Program-made: the position numbers and the translations under genes
The notes under the pieces: generated by a model
Seen by the model: only the letters and a program-made list of their open reading frames with translations
The model's database searches: none
What the model was told of the DNA's origin: nothing
Assembly: GCF_030913365.1 (NCBI RefSeq)
Contig: NZ_CP133160.1
Location: 2,456,001-2,520,000 of the forward strand
Direction of reading: 5' to 3'
Length of the DNA: 64,000 nt
Source of the DNA: Stenotrophomonas sp. 24(2023)
Lineage (GTDB): Bacteria; Pseudomonadota; Gammaproteobacteria; Xanthomonadales; Xanthomonadaceae
Shown: positions 39,342-47,800 of the stretch, piece after piece
Layout of the letters: every line of letters starts with the position of its first letter
Position numbering within the stretch: position 1 is the stretch's first letter

Positions 39342-39361
39342 GACCGGCATACCCTCGATAA

Positions 39362-39380
39362 ATCCACGCCATGCGTGGAT
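39362..39380 (+). repeat. SMAG-type REP palindrome, copy 3, degenerate head
   Basis: ATCCACGC-CAT-GCGTGGAT is intact but the GTAG head reads ATAA. It ends just before the RDD gene stop. Confidence 0.65.
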
Positions 39381-39385
39381 GCGGC

Positions 39386-39877
39386 TCACCGCACGCGCGG
39401 CATCCGCACCAGCTGCGTGCCGCTGGCGCGGTCATGCCAGGTCAGCCGTTGCCGGTCCCACAGCGCCCACCAGAAGCCCAGCCCGCCCAGCAGCAGCGAC
39501 AGCGTGCCCACCGCATAGCGCCGCCACAGCTGGCCGGTGCGCAATGGCCGGCCATCGCGTGACTGCAGGCGCAGCCGCCACGGCCGCATGCCCAGCGTCT
39601 GCCCGCCACGCTGCCAGCTGAGCGTGGCGTACAGCCCGGTGACCAGCCAGTTGCTGGCCCACAGCGCCCACTGCCACGCGCTGAAGGGCGCGATGTTCTC
39701 GCGCGTGGCATGGCCGCTGAAGGTGAAGGCCACGGTGAACAGCGTACCGACCAGCATCCACAGCGCCAGGGCCGGCCAGGCGTCGTAGAACAGGGCCAGC
39801 AGCCGCCACAGCAGCACGCTGCGCGGGCGGGACGGGACAGCAGCGGCCGGGGCCGCGTCGGTGGCGGGCGTGGACAT
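39386..39877 (-). CDS. RDD family membrane protein
   Basis: A 163-residue protein of the RDD family with three hydrophobic segments (about 23-45, 68-88 and 122-142). The RDD motif Arg-Asp-Asp is replaced by [12 protein letters not shown] near 29-40, and [13 protein letters not shown] near 92-104 is the conserved loop. Function unknown; some members act in ion antiport. It is divergent from xerD. Confidence 0.82.
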   Translation of the reverse strand: MSTPATDAAPAAAVPSRPRSVLLWRLLALFYDAWPALALWMLVGTLFTVAFTFSGHATRENIAPFSAWQWALWASNWLVTGLYATLSWQRGGQTLGMRPWRLRLQSRDGRPLRTGQLWRRYAVGTLSLLLGGLGFWWALWDRQRLTWHDRASGTQLVRMPRVR

Positions 39878-39933
39878 GCGCCGAGCATACGCAATGCTGG
39901 CCGGCCACGGGGCGGGCGCCGTATCCTGCGGCC

Positions 39934-40911
39934 ATGGCTGTCATCTCCACCCCGGCGCAACGTCGCCAGCTTGTTACCCAGCTGCCCGCACTGCGCAGCG
40001 ACGATGCCGCCGGCATCCAGCGTTTCCTGGATGCGATCTGGGCCGAGCATGGCCTGGCACGGGCCACGCTGGACAGCTACCGCCGCGACCTGGAAGGCCT
40101 GGCCCGCTGGCGCGACGGTCGCGACGGCGGCCTGGCCGGGATCGAGCGCGCGGGCCTGTTCGAGTACCTGGCCTGGCGCACCCGCCATGGCTGGTCGCCG
40201 CGCAGCAATGCGCGCCTGCTGTCGGCCCTGCGCGCGTTCTTCGCCGATGCCGTGCGCCGTGGCCAGCGCAGCGAGGACCCCAGCGCCCTGCTGGACCCGC
40301 CCAAGCTGCCGCGCCTGCTGCCCAAGGCGCTGGCCGAAAGCCAGATCGATGCGCTGCTGGCCGCGCCGGATGTCGACAGCCCGCTGGGGCTGCGCGACCG
40401 CGCCATGCTGGAACTGATGTACGCCGCCGGCCTGCGCGTCAGCGAACTGGTGCTGCTGCCGGCCACGGCGGTCAACCTGCGCCAGGGCGTGCTGCGGGTG
40501 ACCGGCAAGGGCAGCAAGGAACGGCTGGTGCCGCTGGGCGAGGAATCGCAGTACTGGCTGGAGCGCTACCTGAAACAGTCGCGCCCGTCGCTGGTCGGCA
40601 AGGGCACGGTGAAACCGCTGGCCGATGGCCAGGTGCCGCTGTTCATCGAGCCGACGCTGCAGGGCCTGAGCCGGCAGGCGTTCTGGTACCTGGTCAAGCG
40701 CCATGCCGCCGTGGCCGGCATCGATCCGGCGCGGATCAGCCCGCATGGCCTGCGGCACAGCTTCGCCACCCATCTGCTCAACCGCGGTGCCGACCTGCGC
40801 GCGCTGCAGATGCTGCTGGGCCACAGCTCGTTGTCCACCACGCAGATCTACACGCTGGTGGCACGTGAACACCTGCAGAAGCTGCACGCCCGGCACCACC
40901 CACGCGGCTGA
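39934..40911 (+). CDS. xerD: site-specific tyrosine recombinase XerD
   Basis: A 325-residue recombinase that resolves chromosome dimers at dif with XerC and FtsK. The catalytic set is complete: Arg168 in AGLRVSEL, Lys192 in [10 protein letters not shown], His271 and Arg274 in [10 protein letters not shown], His297 in LGHSS and nucleophile Tyr306. The N-terminal SAM-like domain occupies about 10-115. TATCCT ends six bases before the ATG without a Shine-Dalgarno, so the message may be leaderless. dsbC follows 86 nt downstream, the xerD-dsbC order seen in E. coli. Confidence 0.95.
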   Translation: MAVISTPAQRRQLVTQLPALRSDDAAGIQRFLDAIWAEHGLARATLDSYRRDLEGLARWRDGRDGGLAGIERAGLFEYLAWRTRHGWSPRSNARLLSALRAFFADAVRRGQRSEDPSALLDPPKLPRLLPKALAESQIDALLAAPDVDSPLGLRDRAMLELMYAAGLRVSELVLLPATAVNLRQGVLRVTGKGSKERLVPLGEESQYWLERYLKQSRPSLVGKGTVKPLADGQVPLFIEPTLQGLSRQAFWYLVKRHAAVAGIDPARISPHGLRHSFATHLLNRGADLRALQMLLGHSSLSTTQIYTLVAREHLQKLHARHHPRG

Positions 40912-40997
40912 ATCTGCACTGCGGGCTGTGCCGGTGCGCACGGCCCGTAGCGGGGGGGTGTGGCAGAATCCGGGATCACTCCCGTGCAGGCCGCTCC

Positions 40998-41786
40998 ATG
41001 CTCCGATTCGCCCTTGTCGCCGCGCTCGGCGCCTTCAGTCTCACCGCCTGCGCGCAGCCGGCCGCGCCCGCCGCGTCATCGCCCGCCCCGGCCGCCCGCC
41101 CCGCCGCGGCCAATCCGGCCGCCGACCAGACCGTGCGCGCCGCGCTCAAGCAGCTGGACCCGAACTTCAATCCGGACTACATCGGGGCGGCGCCGTTCGC
41201 CGGCTTCCGCGAAGTGGTGGTATCCGGGCAGGTGCTGTACGTGTCCGATGATGGCCGCTACCTGATGCAGTCGCAGCCGTATGACATCCGTGCCAAGGCG
41301 CTGGTCAACAGCGAGGGGCTGCTGGGGTACCGCCGCGGCCTGCTGGCCAAGGCCAACCATGGTGACCGCATCGTGTTCGCCGCCCCCAACGCGAAGTACA
41401 CCATCAGCGTGTTCACCGATATCGAGTGCGGTTACTGCCGCAAGCTGCACCAGGACATTCCCGAACTCAACCGCAACGGCATCACGGTCGAATACCTGGC
41501 CTTCCCGCGCATGGGCCTGGGCAGCAAGGACTACACCGACATGATTTCGGTCTGGTGCGCCAGCGACCGCCGCCAGGCGCTGACCGCGGCCAAGCAGGGC
41601 AAGCCGGTAGCGGCGAAGAACTGCACCAACCCGGTGGCCATGCAGTACACGCTGGGCCAGCAGCTGGGGGTGAACGGCACGCCGGCGATCTTCGCCGACG
41701 ACGGCACCCAGCTCGGTGGCTACCTGCCACCGGCGCAGCTGCGTGCCGCCCTGGAAAAACGCGGCGCCGCCGCTGCGGCCCGGTAA
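40998..41786 (+). CDS. dsbC: DsbC-type thiol:disulfide isomerase, probable lipoprotein
   Basis: A 262-residue protein. The signal ends in LTAC (15-18), a fair lipobox with Cys18, then an Ala/Pro-rich tether (19-42), the DsbC dimerisation domain (about 43-105) and a thioredoxin-fold domain with the active-site pair CGYC at 144-147 and cis-Pro in GVNGTPAIF. DsbC shuffles wrong disulfides in periplasmic proteins. A lipid anchor is unusual, since E. coli DsbC is soluble; signal peptidase I cleavage at ACAQ-P is the alternative. It is downstream of xerD. Confidence 0.92.
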   Translation: MLRFALVAALGAFSLTACAQPAAPAASSPAPAARPAAANPAADQTVRAALKQLDPNFNPDYIGAAPFAGFREVVVSGQVLYVSDDGRYLMQSQPYDIRAKALVNSEGLLGYRRGLLAKANHGDRIVFAAPNAKYTISVFTDIECGYCRKLHQDIPELNRNGITVEYLAFPRMGLGSKDYTDMISVWCASDRRQALTAAKQGKPVAAKNCTNPVAMQYTLGQQLGVNGTPAIFADDGTQLGGYLPPAQLRAALEKRGAAAAAR

Positions 41787-41823
41787 TGCCGGGCCCTGCG
41801 GGGCGGATCGATGATGCAAACGA

Positions 41824-41854
41824 AGCCGGGGGCGCATCGCGCCCCCGGCTTTTT
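41824..41854. terminator. terminator between dsbC and the chitinase gene
   Basis: An 11-bp perfect stem AGCCGGGGGCG/CGCCCCCGGCT with a 5-nt loop and a T5 tail on the plus strand. It serves dsbC and, less perfectly, the convergent chitinase gene. Confidence 0.85.
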
Positions 41855-41879
41855 CGTTCCTGCGTCGGTGCGGTCCGTC

Positions 41880-43976
41880 TTACTTCAGCCCGTCGCTGAC
41901 CGCCTTGGTCAGCGTGGCCTGTGCATCGTCACCGCTGAACTCCCAGACGAATGCGCCGCCCAGGCCCTGCGCCTTCACGTAGCCCATCTTGCGGGTGATG
42001 TTGGCCGGGGTGTCGAAGCTCCACAGGGTGCTGCCGTTGTAGATCCAGGTCGCACCGGCGGTGTTGTCGGTGTAGACCGGCCAGTTGAGGTTCTTCAGCA
42101 CCTTCCAGTCTTCGATGCCGGCTTCATACGTGCCTGCCGCTGCGCCACCGGCGGTCTGGTACAGGCCATTGTTGCCGCTGGCCACGTTGCTCCAGCCACG
42201 CCCGTAGTAGCCGATGCCCAGGTTGAGCTTGGACGCCGGCACACCGCGGCTGATGAAGGCCTCGATGGCATCGTTGCTGTTGTACTGCTTCTGGTCGCCG
42301 GTGGACGGATCGTTGGGCGAGTTGAACAGCGCCGAGTGATGGTTGGTCCGCGCATCCCACGCACCGTGGAAGTCGTAGGTCATCACGTTGATGTAGTCCA
42401 GGTACTGGTGGTACGAGGCCGGGTCGGTCACGCGCACCTTGTCGATGCCTGCACCCACGGCCACGGTCAGCAGCAGGCCCGGGCGCACCAGGTTGAGCTG
42501 GCGGCGGAACTCGGCCAGCAGCGCGGTGAAGTTGGCATTGTCCTCGGCGCTGCCGCAGGCGATGCCACAGGCCACCGGGTATTCCCAGTCGATGTCGATG
42601 CCGTCGAACACGCCCAGTGCGGCACCGGCACCACCGGCACCGTCGGTCACCGGCAGGTTGCCCTTGATGTAGGCATCGATGCACGAGGCCACGAAGGCCT
42701 GGCGGTTTTCCGGGCGTGCGGCGCTGGAGAAGCCGCGCGACCAGGTCCAGCCGCCCAGCGAGATCAGCACCTTCACGTTCGGGTGCTTGGCCTTGAGCTG
42801 CTTGAGCTGGTTCCAGTTGCCGCGCAGCGGCTGGTCCCAGGTATCGGCGGTGCCGCTCACGCTTTCACCGGCGGCGAAGGCCTTGCTGTAATCGGCGAAG
42901 GCATCACCACCGGCACCGGTGTTGGCATCGGACGGCTGGGTCACGCCCACTTCGCAGCGGTTGTTGCGCACGTTGCCGAACGCGTAGTTGACGTGGGTCA
43001 GGCGTGCGGCCGCACCGCTGGTATCGATGTCGCGCACCTTGTAGTTGCGGCCGTAGATGCCCCACTGGGTGAAGTAGCCGATGACCCGCTTGCCGGTGCC
43101 GCCGCCGCTGTCGGCCAGGGTGCTGGCACTGATCGCGGTGCCCTGCGCCGAGGCATTGCCGGCGTTGTCACGCGCACGTACGCGGTAGCTGTAGGTGGTG
43201 GACGGGCTCAGCCCGCCATCGACATAGCTGGCACTGGACGGCGAGCCGACCAGGCTGCCGTTGCGGTACACGTCATAGCCGGCCACGCCGCTGCCGCCGG
43301 CGTTGTCGGTGGATGCACTCCAGCTCAGGGCGATGCTCGAGGACGTGCGCGTGCCCACGGCCAGGCCGGCCGGCACGCTGGGCGGGGTGGTATCGCCGCT
43401 GGCGGCGTTGACGGTGATGGTGACCGTGGCCGTGCTGGCCGTGGCGTTGTTGTTGTCGGTGGCCACCGCGCGCAGCGTGTGGCTGCCGGCGCTGGCGTTG
43501 GCCCAGCTGGCGCTGTAGGGCGCACTGGTGGCAACGGCGAAGGAGGCACCGTTGCGGAAGAATTCGACCTTGCTGACGCTGCCGTCCGGATCGCTGGCGT
43601 TGGCCGACACGGTGACCGTGCTGCCGGCGCTGAAGGTGGCCCCGTTGGCCGGCGAGGTCAGGGTGACCACCGGCGGCTGGTTGACCCCGCTGCCATCGCA
43701 GGCGCCCAGGTTGGTGTAGTACGGCGCACCGGCCGGGTGGTCCGGCGGCGCGTTCCAGATGTCCTGGTTGGCCCGGTAGAGGACGCCCCCCTTCTGCAGG
43801 GTGTCACCGGCCCGGTAGATCTTGGCCTGGTCCCATTGGGCGACGCCGGCGCAGTTGGCCGCCTGGGCCAGGCCCGGCAGGGCGACACCGGCAGCCAGGG
43901 CAAGCAGCCAGGCCAGGTGGCGCGGACGACAGGAACGGCTGGGACGTGCGGAACTGCGTGCAATCGGGTCGTACAT
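41880..43976 (-). CDS. modular secreted chitinase: CBM5/12, Ig-like, FN3, GH18
   Basis: A 698-residue enzyme that cleaves chitin. A signal peptide (1-40) is followed by a chitin-binding type-3 module (about 42-93, with the aromatic AQWDQAKIYRAGD), an Ig-like module (about 99-190), a fibronectin type III module (about 198-286) and a GH18 barrel (about 296-695). The catalytic DGIDIDWEYP puts the acid at Glu465. This order matches the ChiA-type chitinase of S. maltophilia. The type II system in this window is the likely exporter, an inference. Upstream lies a LacI-type palindrome that suggests induction by GlcNAc. No partner genes. Confidence 0.94.
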   Translation of the reverse strand: MYDPIARSSARPSRSCRPRHLAWLLALAAGVALPGLAQAANCAGVAQWDQAKIYRAGDTLQKGGVLYRANQDIWNAPPDHPAGAPYYTNLGACDGSGVNQPPVVTLTSPANGATFSAGSTVTVSANASDPDGSVSKVEFFRNGASFAVATSAPYSASWANASAGSHTLRAVATDNNNATASTATVTITVNAASGDTTPPSVPAGLAVGTRTSSSIALSWSASTDNAGGSGVAGYDVYRNGSLVGSPSSASYVDGGLSPSTTYSYRVRARDNAGNASAQGTAISASTLADSGGGTGKRVIGYFTQWGIYGRNYKVRDIDTSGAAARLTHVNYAFGNVRNNRCEVGVTQPSDANTGAGGDAFADYSKAFAAGESVSGTADTWDQPLRGNWNQLKQLKAKHPNVKVLISLGGWTWSRGFSSAARPENRQAFVASCIDAYIKGNLPVTDGAGGAGAALGVFDGIDIDWEYPVACGIACGSAEDNANFTALLAEFRRQLNLVRPGLLLTVAVGAGIDKVRVTDPASYHQYLDYINVMTYDFHGAWDARTNHHSALFNSPNDPSTGDQKQYNSNDAIEAFISRGVPASKLNLGIGYYGRGWSNVASGNNGLYQTAGGAAAGTYEAGIEDWKVLKNLNWPVYTDNTAGATWIYNGSTLWSFDTPANITRKMGYVKAQGLGGAFVWEFSGDDAQATLTKAVSDGLK

Positions 43977-44082
43977 GGTGTGTCTCCGATCGATCAGGTT
44001 GGCGCGCGGGCCCCGATGGCGCCGCGCGTGACGCAGGTCCGGACGTCGCCCGGGAAGGCGACGGTGGGGGACGGACGGAGGT

Positions 44083-44121
44083 ACCCGGCCGGCCGGGGAG
44101 AGAGAAACCGGCCGGCCGGGT
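44083..44121 (-). repeat. GC-rich hairpin in the chitinase leader
   Basis: ACCCGGCCGGCC and GGCCGGCCGGGT, 12 bp perfect, around a 15-nt purine-rich loop. It lies 107-145 nt upstream of the chitinase ATG, between the candidate operator and the gene, so it would be in the transcript if the promoter is at the operator. Confidence 0.55.
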
Positions 44122-44123
44122 AG

Positions 44124-44137
44124 GGACAACGTTGTCA
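44124..44137. promoter_or_regulatory. candidate LacI-family (NagR/NagQ-type) operator for chitinase
   Basis: GGACAACGTTGTCA contains the perfect 12-bp palindrome GACAACGTTGTC with the central CG typical of LacI-family sites. From memory, the GlcNAc regulator of the LacI family in Xanthomonadales and Alteromonadales recognises TGACARCGYTGTCA, which this matches at 13 of 14 positions. The site is about 150 nt upstream of the chitinase start. The exact promoter is not clear. Confidence 0.45.
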
Positions 44138-44146
44138 TCAATCGTG

Positions 44147-44163
44147 TGCTCAATCCGTGAGCA
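44147..44163. promoter_or_regulatory. second dyad upstream of the chitinase gene
   Basis: TGCTCA and TGAGCA separated by 5 nt, about 10 bp beyond the LacI-type palindrome. Spacing and symmetry fit a second regulator site. I do not recognise the motif. Confidence 0.3.
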
Positions 44164-44249
44164 AGCGCATGGTTCAGCGATCCGGGCGGAGAGCGGCGCT
44201 GCGCCCCTCGTGGCTGGGGCTTTTCGCGAACAGCGGATTTTTGGGGGTT

Positions 44250-44352
44250 GGCCGGGCGGGTGGGCATCGCGGGGGACGCCGTAAACCCGTCCTTGGGGGT
44301 TGGCCGCGGCATCCATGCCGCGGACACCCCCGCGATGCCCACCCGCCCGGCC
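44250..44352 (+). repeat. palindromic intergenic element, copy 1
   Basis: Outer arms 44250-44275 and 44327-44352 are perfectly complementary over 26 bp. Inside is a second hairpin CCGCGGCAT-CC-ATGCCGCGG (44304-44323) and an asymmetric stretch starting ACGCCGTAAACCCGTCC. The layout is the same as that of the element at 44574-44675, in opposite orientation. Confidence 0.75.
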
Positions 44353-44391
44353 CTGGACAGTTTCCTGCGCGGCCAGCCACGGAAGACAGAA

Positions 44392-44437
44392 CAAAAAATC
44401 AAAAGCAAAAGCAAAAAATCAAAAGCAAAAGCAAAAG
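44392..44437 (+). repeat. A-rich tandem repeat, 20-bp unit
   Basis: Two exact copies of CAAAAAATCAAAAGCAAAAG followed by a partial third (CAAAAG). The phased A-runs in a GC-rich genome suggest bent DNA. Confidence 0.8.
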
Positions 44438-44452
44438 CCGGTCGCTTCGCTC

Positions 44453-44475
44453 CCATCCACGCCATGCGTGGATGG
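44453..44475. repeat. SMAG-like palindrome without GTAG head
   Basis: CCATCCACGC-CAT-GCGTGGATGG, the same core as the copies near 39250-39380 extended by CC/GG in place of GTAG. Confidence 0.6.
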
Positions 44476-44573
44476 ATTCATCAGATATCGCAACAAATGC
44501 AGGGTCAGAGCCCGTTGCGAAGCATCGGGATCCGACCTCGTGCCGTTCCGGCAGATCGCGGAAATCTGTCGAA

Positions 44574-44675
44574 GGCGGGGTGGGTCCGGTTGCGGGGGTG
44601 TCCGCGGCATGGATGCCGCGGACAAGCCTACAGGGACGTACTTGCGGCGTCCCCCGCAACCGGACCCGCCCCGCC
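44574..44675 (-). repeat. palindromic intergenic element, copy 2
   Basis: Outer arms 44574-44598 and 44651-44675 pair over 25 bp with one mismatch. The inner hairpin GTCCGCGGCAT-GG-ATGCCGCGGAC lies at 44600-44623. Read on the minus strand its middle begins ACGCCGCAAGTACGTCC, clearly related to copy 1, though the outer arms have a different sequence. Confidence 0.75.
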
Positions 44676-44785
44676 AGCCCTCAGCGAACCGGCTGTTGCT
44701 CTGGCTCTTGCTTCGGCTCTGGCCGTCGCCCTGGCCTCTGCGGGTGCCGGGCACCGCCCGGCCAAAGCCCCACCCCCGCTTCCGG

Positions 44786-44791
44786 TACAAT
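44786..44791 (+). promoter_or_regulatory. possible -10 element of purL
   Basis: TACAAT in CCGGTACAATGTCC ends 34 nt before the purL ATG at 44826, giving a leader of about 28 nt. The GGTACAATG context recurs in Xanthomonadaceae promoters and before lptF here. The -35 region (CAAAGC) is poor. Confidence 0.45.
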
Positions 44792-44825
44792 GTCCGGCCC
44801 GTTTCCCAACTACGGTTCCCCGGAC

Positions 44826-47800
44826 ATGATGGTCCTCGAGGGCGCGCCCGCCCTGTCGCCGTTCCGCCGCGAACGCCTTGAATCCCGCCTGCAGTCCATC
44901 GCTCCCTCCCTGCGCATCAGCGGCGCCTGGCACGTCTACTTCGTCCAGCCCGAAGGCACGGCCGCCCCCGACGTGGCCACCCTGTGCCGCATCCTGGAAG
45001 CCCAGCCGCAGGCCGAGGCCGTCGCCGACGGCGCCGTCAGCCGCATCGTCGTACCCCGCCTGGGCACCCTGTCGCCTTGGTCCAGCAAGGCCACCGAACT
45101 GGTCCGCGGTGCCGGCCAGCCGGTCAGCCGGGTCGAACGCGGTCTGCGCATCGACGTACAGGGCTGGCCGGCCGATGCCGCCGCCCAGCAGGCGCTGGTC
45201 AAGGCCCTGCATGACCCGATGACCCAGTCGGTGCTGGAGACCGTGGCGCAGGGCCGGTCCCTGTTCACCACGCTGGCCCGGGGGGAACTGGAGCGCGTGC
45301 CGGTGGACCAGCTGGAGGCCGCCAACCAGCGCCTCGGCCTGGCCATGGCCCAGGACGAGATCGACTACCTGCGCGAACGCTTCACCGCGCTGGGTCGTTC
45401 GCCGTCCGATGTCGAACTGATGATGTTCGCGCAGGCCAACTCCGAGCACTGCCGCCACAAGATCTTCAACGCCAGCTGGACCATCGACGGGCAGGAACAG
45501 GACCGTTCGCTGTTCCGGATGATCAAGAACACCCACCAGCAGACCCCGCAGCACACGCTCAGCGCGTACAGCGACAATGCCGCAGTGATCGAAGGCCACC
45601 CGGCCTCGCGCTACCGTCCCGATCCGGCCAGCGGCGAATACCGCCGCGAGCCGCAGGTGCCCAGCGCCTTCCAGATCAAGGTGGAAACGCACAACCACCC
45701 GACCGCGATCGCACCGTTCCCGGGCGCCTCGACCGGTGCCGGCGGTGAAATCCGCGACGAAGGCGCGACCGGCCGTGGCGGCAAGCCCAAGGCCGGCCTG
45801 ACCGGTTTCTCGGTCTCGCACCTGCGCATTCCCGAGCTGCCGCAGCCGTGGGAAGCGCCGCGCGCATTGAACCCGCGCATGGCCCCTGCACTGGAAATCA
45901 TGACCGACGGCCCGCTCGGCGGCGCCGCGTTCAACAACGAATTCGGCCGCCCGAACCTGCTCGGCTACTTCCGCAGCTTCGAGCTGCCCGAAGGCGCCGA
46001 CCTGGTCCGCGCCTACGACAAGCCGATCATGCTGGCCGGTGGCCTGGGTGCCATCGACCGCATCCAGGTCGACAAGATCCCGCTGCAGGCCGGTGATGCG
46101 GTCATCGTGCTCGGTGGCCCGGCCATGCTGATCGGCCTGGGCGGTGGTGCCGCCAGTTCGGTGGCTTCGGGCGAGAGCGCCGAAGACCTGGATTTCGCCA
46201 GCGTGCAGCGCGACAACCCGGAAATGGAGCGCCGCTGCCAGGAGGTCATCGACCGCTGCGTGGCGATGGGCGCCGACAACCCGATCAAGTTCTTCCACGA
46301 CGTCGGTGCCGGTGGCCTGTCCAATGCCATCCCGGAGCTGCTGCACGACTCGAACGTCGGCGGTGTGATCGACCTGGGCAAGGTGCCCACCGATGACCCG
46401 TCGCTGTCGCCGATGCAGCTGTGGTGCAACGAGTCGCAGGAACGCTACGTGCTGGGCGTGGCCCAGGAGCGCCTGGCCGAGTTCGCCGCGCTGTGCGCCC
46501 GCGAGCGTTGCCCGTTCGCCGCCGTCGGCGTGGCCACCGCCGAGGAACACCTGGTGGTGGCCTACGGCGCCGTGCCGGGCCACACCCCGGCCGATGCGCC
46601 GATCGACCTGCCGATGGACGTGCTGTTCGGCAAGCCGCCGAAGATGCACCGCGACACCGCGCACCCGCCGGCACCGCGCTGGCCGGCGCTGAAGACCGGT
46701 GGCCTGGACCTGCAGGACGCCGGCCTGCGCGTGCTCGCGCACCCGACCGTGGCGGCGAAGAACTTCCTGGTCACCATCGGCGACCGCAGCGTCGGCGGGT
46801 TGACCGCGCGCGAGCAGATGGTGGGCCCGTGGCAGCTGCCGGTGTCCGACGTGGCCATCACCCTGGCCGACTTCGACGGCGTGGCCGGTGAAGCGATGTC
46901 GCTGGGTGAACGCACCCCGTTGGCCCTGCTCGACGCCGCCGCGTCGGCACGCATGGCCGTGGGCGAAGCCATCACCAACCTGTGTGCCGCCCCGGTGGAT
47001 GCACTGGATGAAGTGAAGCTGTCGGCGAACTGGATGGCCGCTGCCGGCCACCCGGGCGAAGACGCGCTGCTGTATGACGCGGTCAAGGCGGTGGGCATGG
47101 AACTGTGCCCGCAGCTGGACATCAGCATCCCGGTGGGCAAGGACTCGCTGTCGATGCAGGCGCAGTGGCACGACCAGGGTGAAGCGCACAAGAGCGTGTC
47201 GCCGGTGTCGCTGGTCATCTCGGCCTTCGCGCCGGTGGCCGACGTGCGCCAGCAGCTGACCCCGCTGCTGGACCGCGATGTGGACAGCGAGCTGTGGCTG
47301 ATCGGCCTGGGGGCCGGCAAGCAGCGTCTGGGCGGTTCGATCCTGGCCCAGGTGCATGCCGACCACGCGGACCTGCCGGCCTTCGCCGGTGCCGCGCCGG
47401 ACCTGGACGATCCGCAGCGCCTGCGGGGCTTCTTCGAGCTGATCCGCGATGCACGCCAGGCCGGCCTGCTGCGCGCGTACCACGACCGCAGCGATGGCGG
47501 TGCCTTCGCCGCGCTGTGCGAAATGGCCTTCACCTCGCGGCTGGGCCTGGACATCGCGCTGGATGCCTGGGGCGATGATCCGTTCCGCAGCCTGTTCAAT
47601 GAAGAACTGGGGGCGGTGGTGCAGATCGCCCGCGAAGACCGCGCCGCGTTCGCCGACCTGGTCGAGCGCCATGCCCTGACCGAATGCGCGCAGCGCATCG
47701 CCAGGCCGACCACCGCACCGGTGGTGCGCGTGTCGCTGGGTGGCCAGAACCTGGCCGAATGGCGCTGGGAAGCGCTGTTCGATGCCTGGTGGTCGGTGAC

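Larger units (their letters stand above)
43977..44825. other. 849-bp intergenic region between divergent chitinase and purL genes
   Basis: No gene is supported. From left to right it holds a GC-rich hairpin (44083-44121), a 12-bp perfect palindrome (44125-44136), a 6-5-6 dyad TGCTCA/TGAGCA (44147-44163), a palindromic element (44250-44352), an A-rich tandem repeat (44392-44437), a SMAG-like palindrome (44453-44475), a second palindromic element (44574-44675) and the purL promoter candidate. Base composition swings from almost pure GC to runs of A. A frame open through the purL side exists but encodes repeat sequence. Confidence 0.8.

Noticed and set aside
39248..39380. Three similar short palindromes considered as a CRISPR array
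   Set aside because: Copies are in mixed orientation, spacing is irregular (48 and 20 bp), there are no cas genes, and the GTAG head marks REP elements.
40912..40997. Imperfect hairpin between xerD and dsbC as a terminator
   Set aside because: The stem has a mismatch and is followed by a G-run, not T; xerD and dsbC may be read together.
44392..44437. A-rich repeat considered as the start of a CRISPR or plasmid-type iteron array
   Set aside because: Only two units and a fragment with no spacers, no replication initiator gene nearby, and low sequence complexity.
44157..44825. Possible 223-codon N-terminal extension of purL
   Set aside because: The extension would translate the palindromic and A-rich repeats; PurL homologues begin at the [10 protein letters not shown] position, and a -10 candidate lies between.
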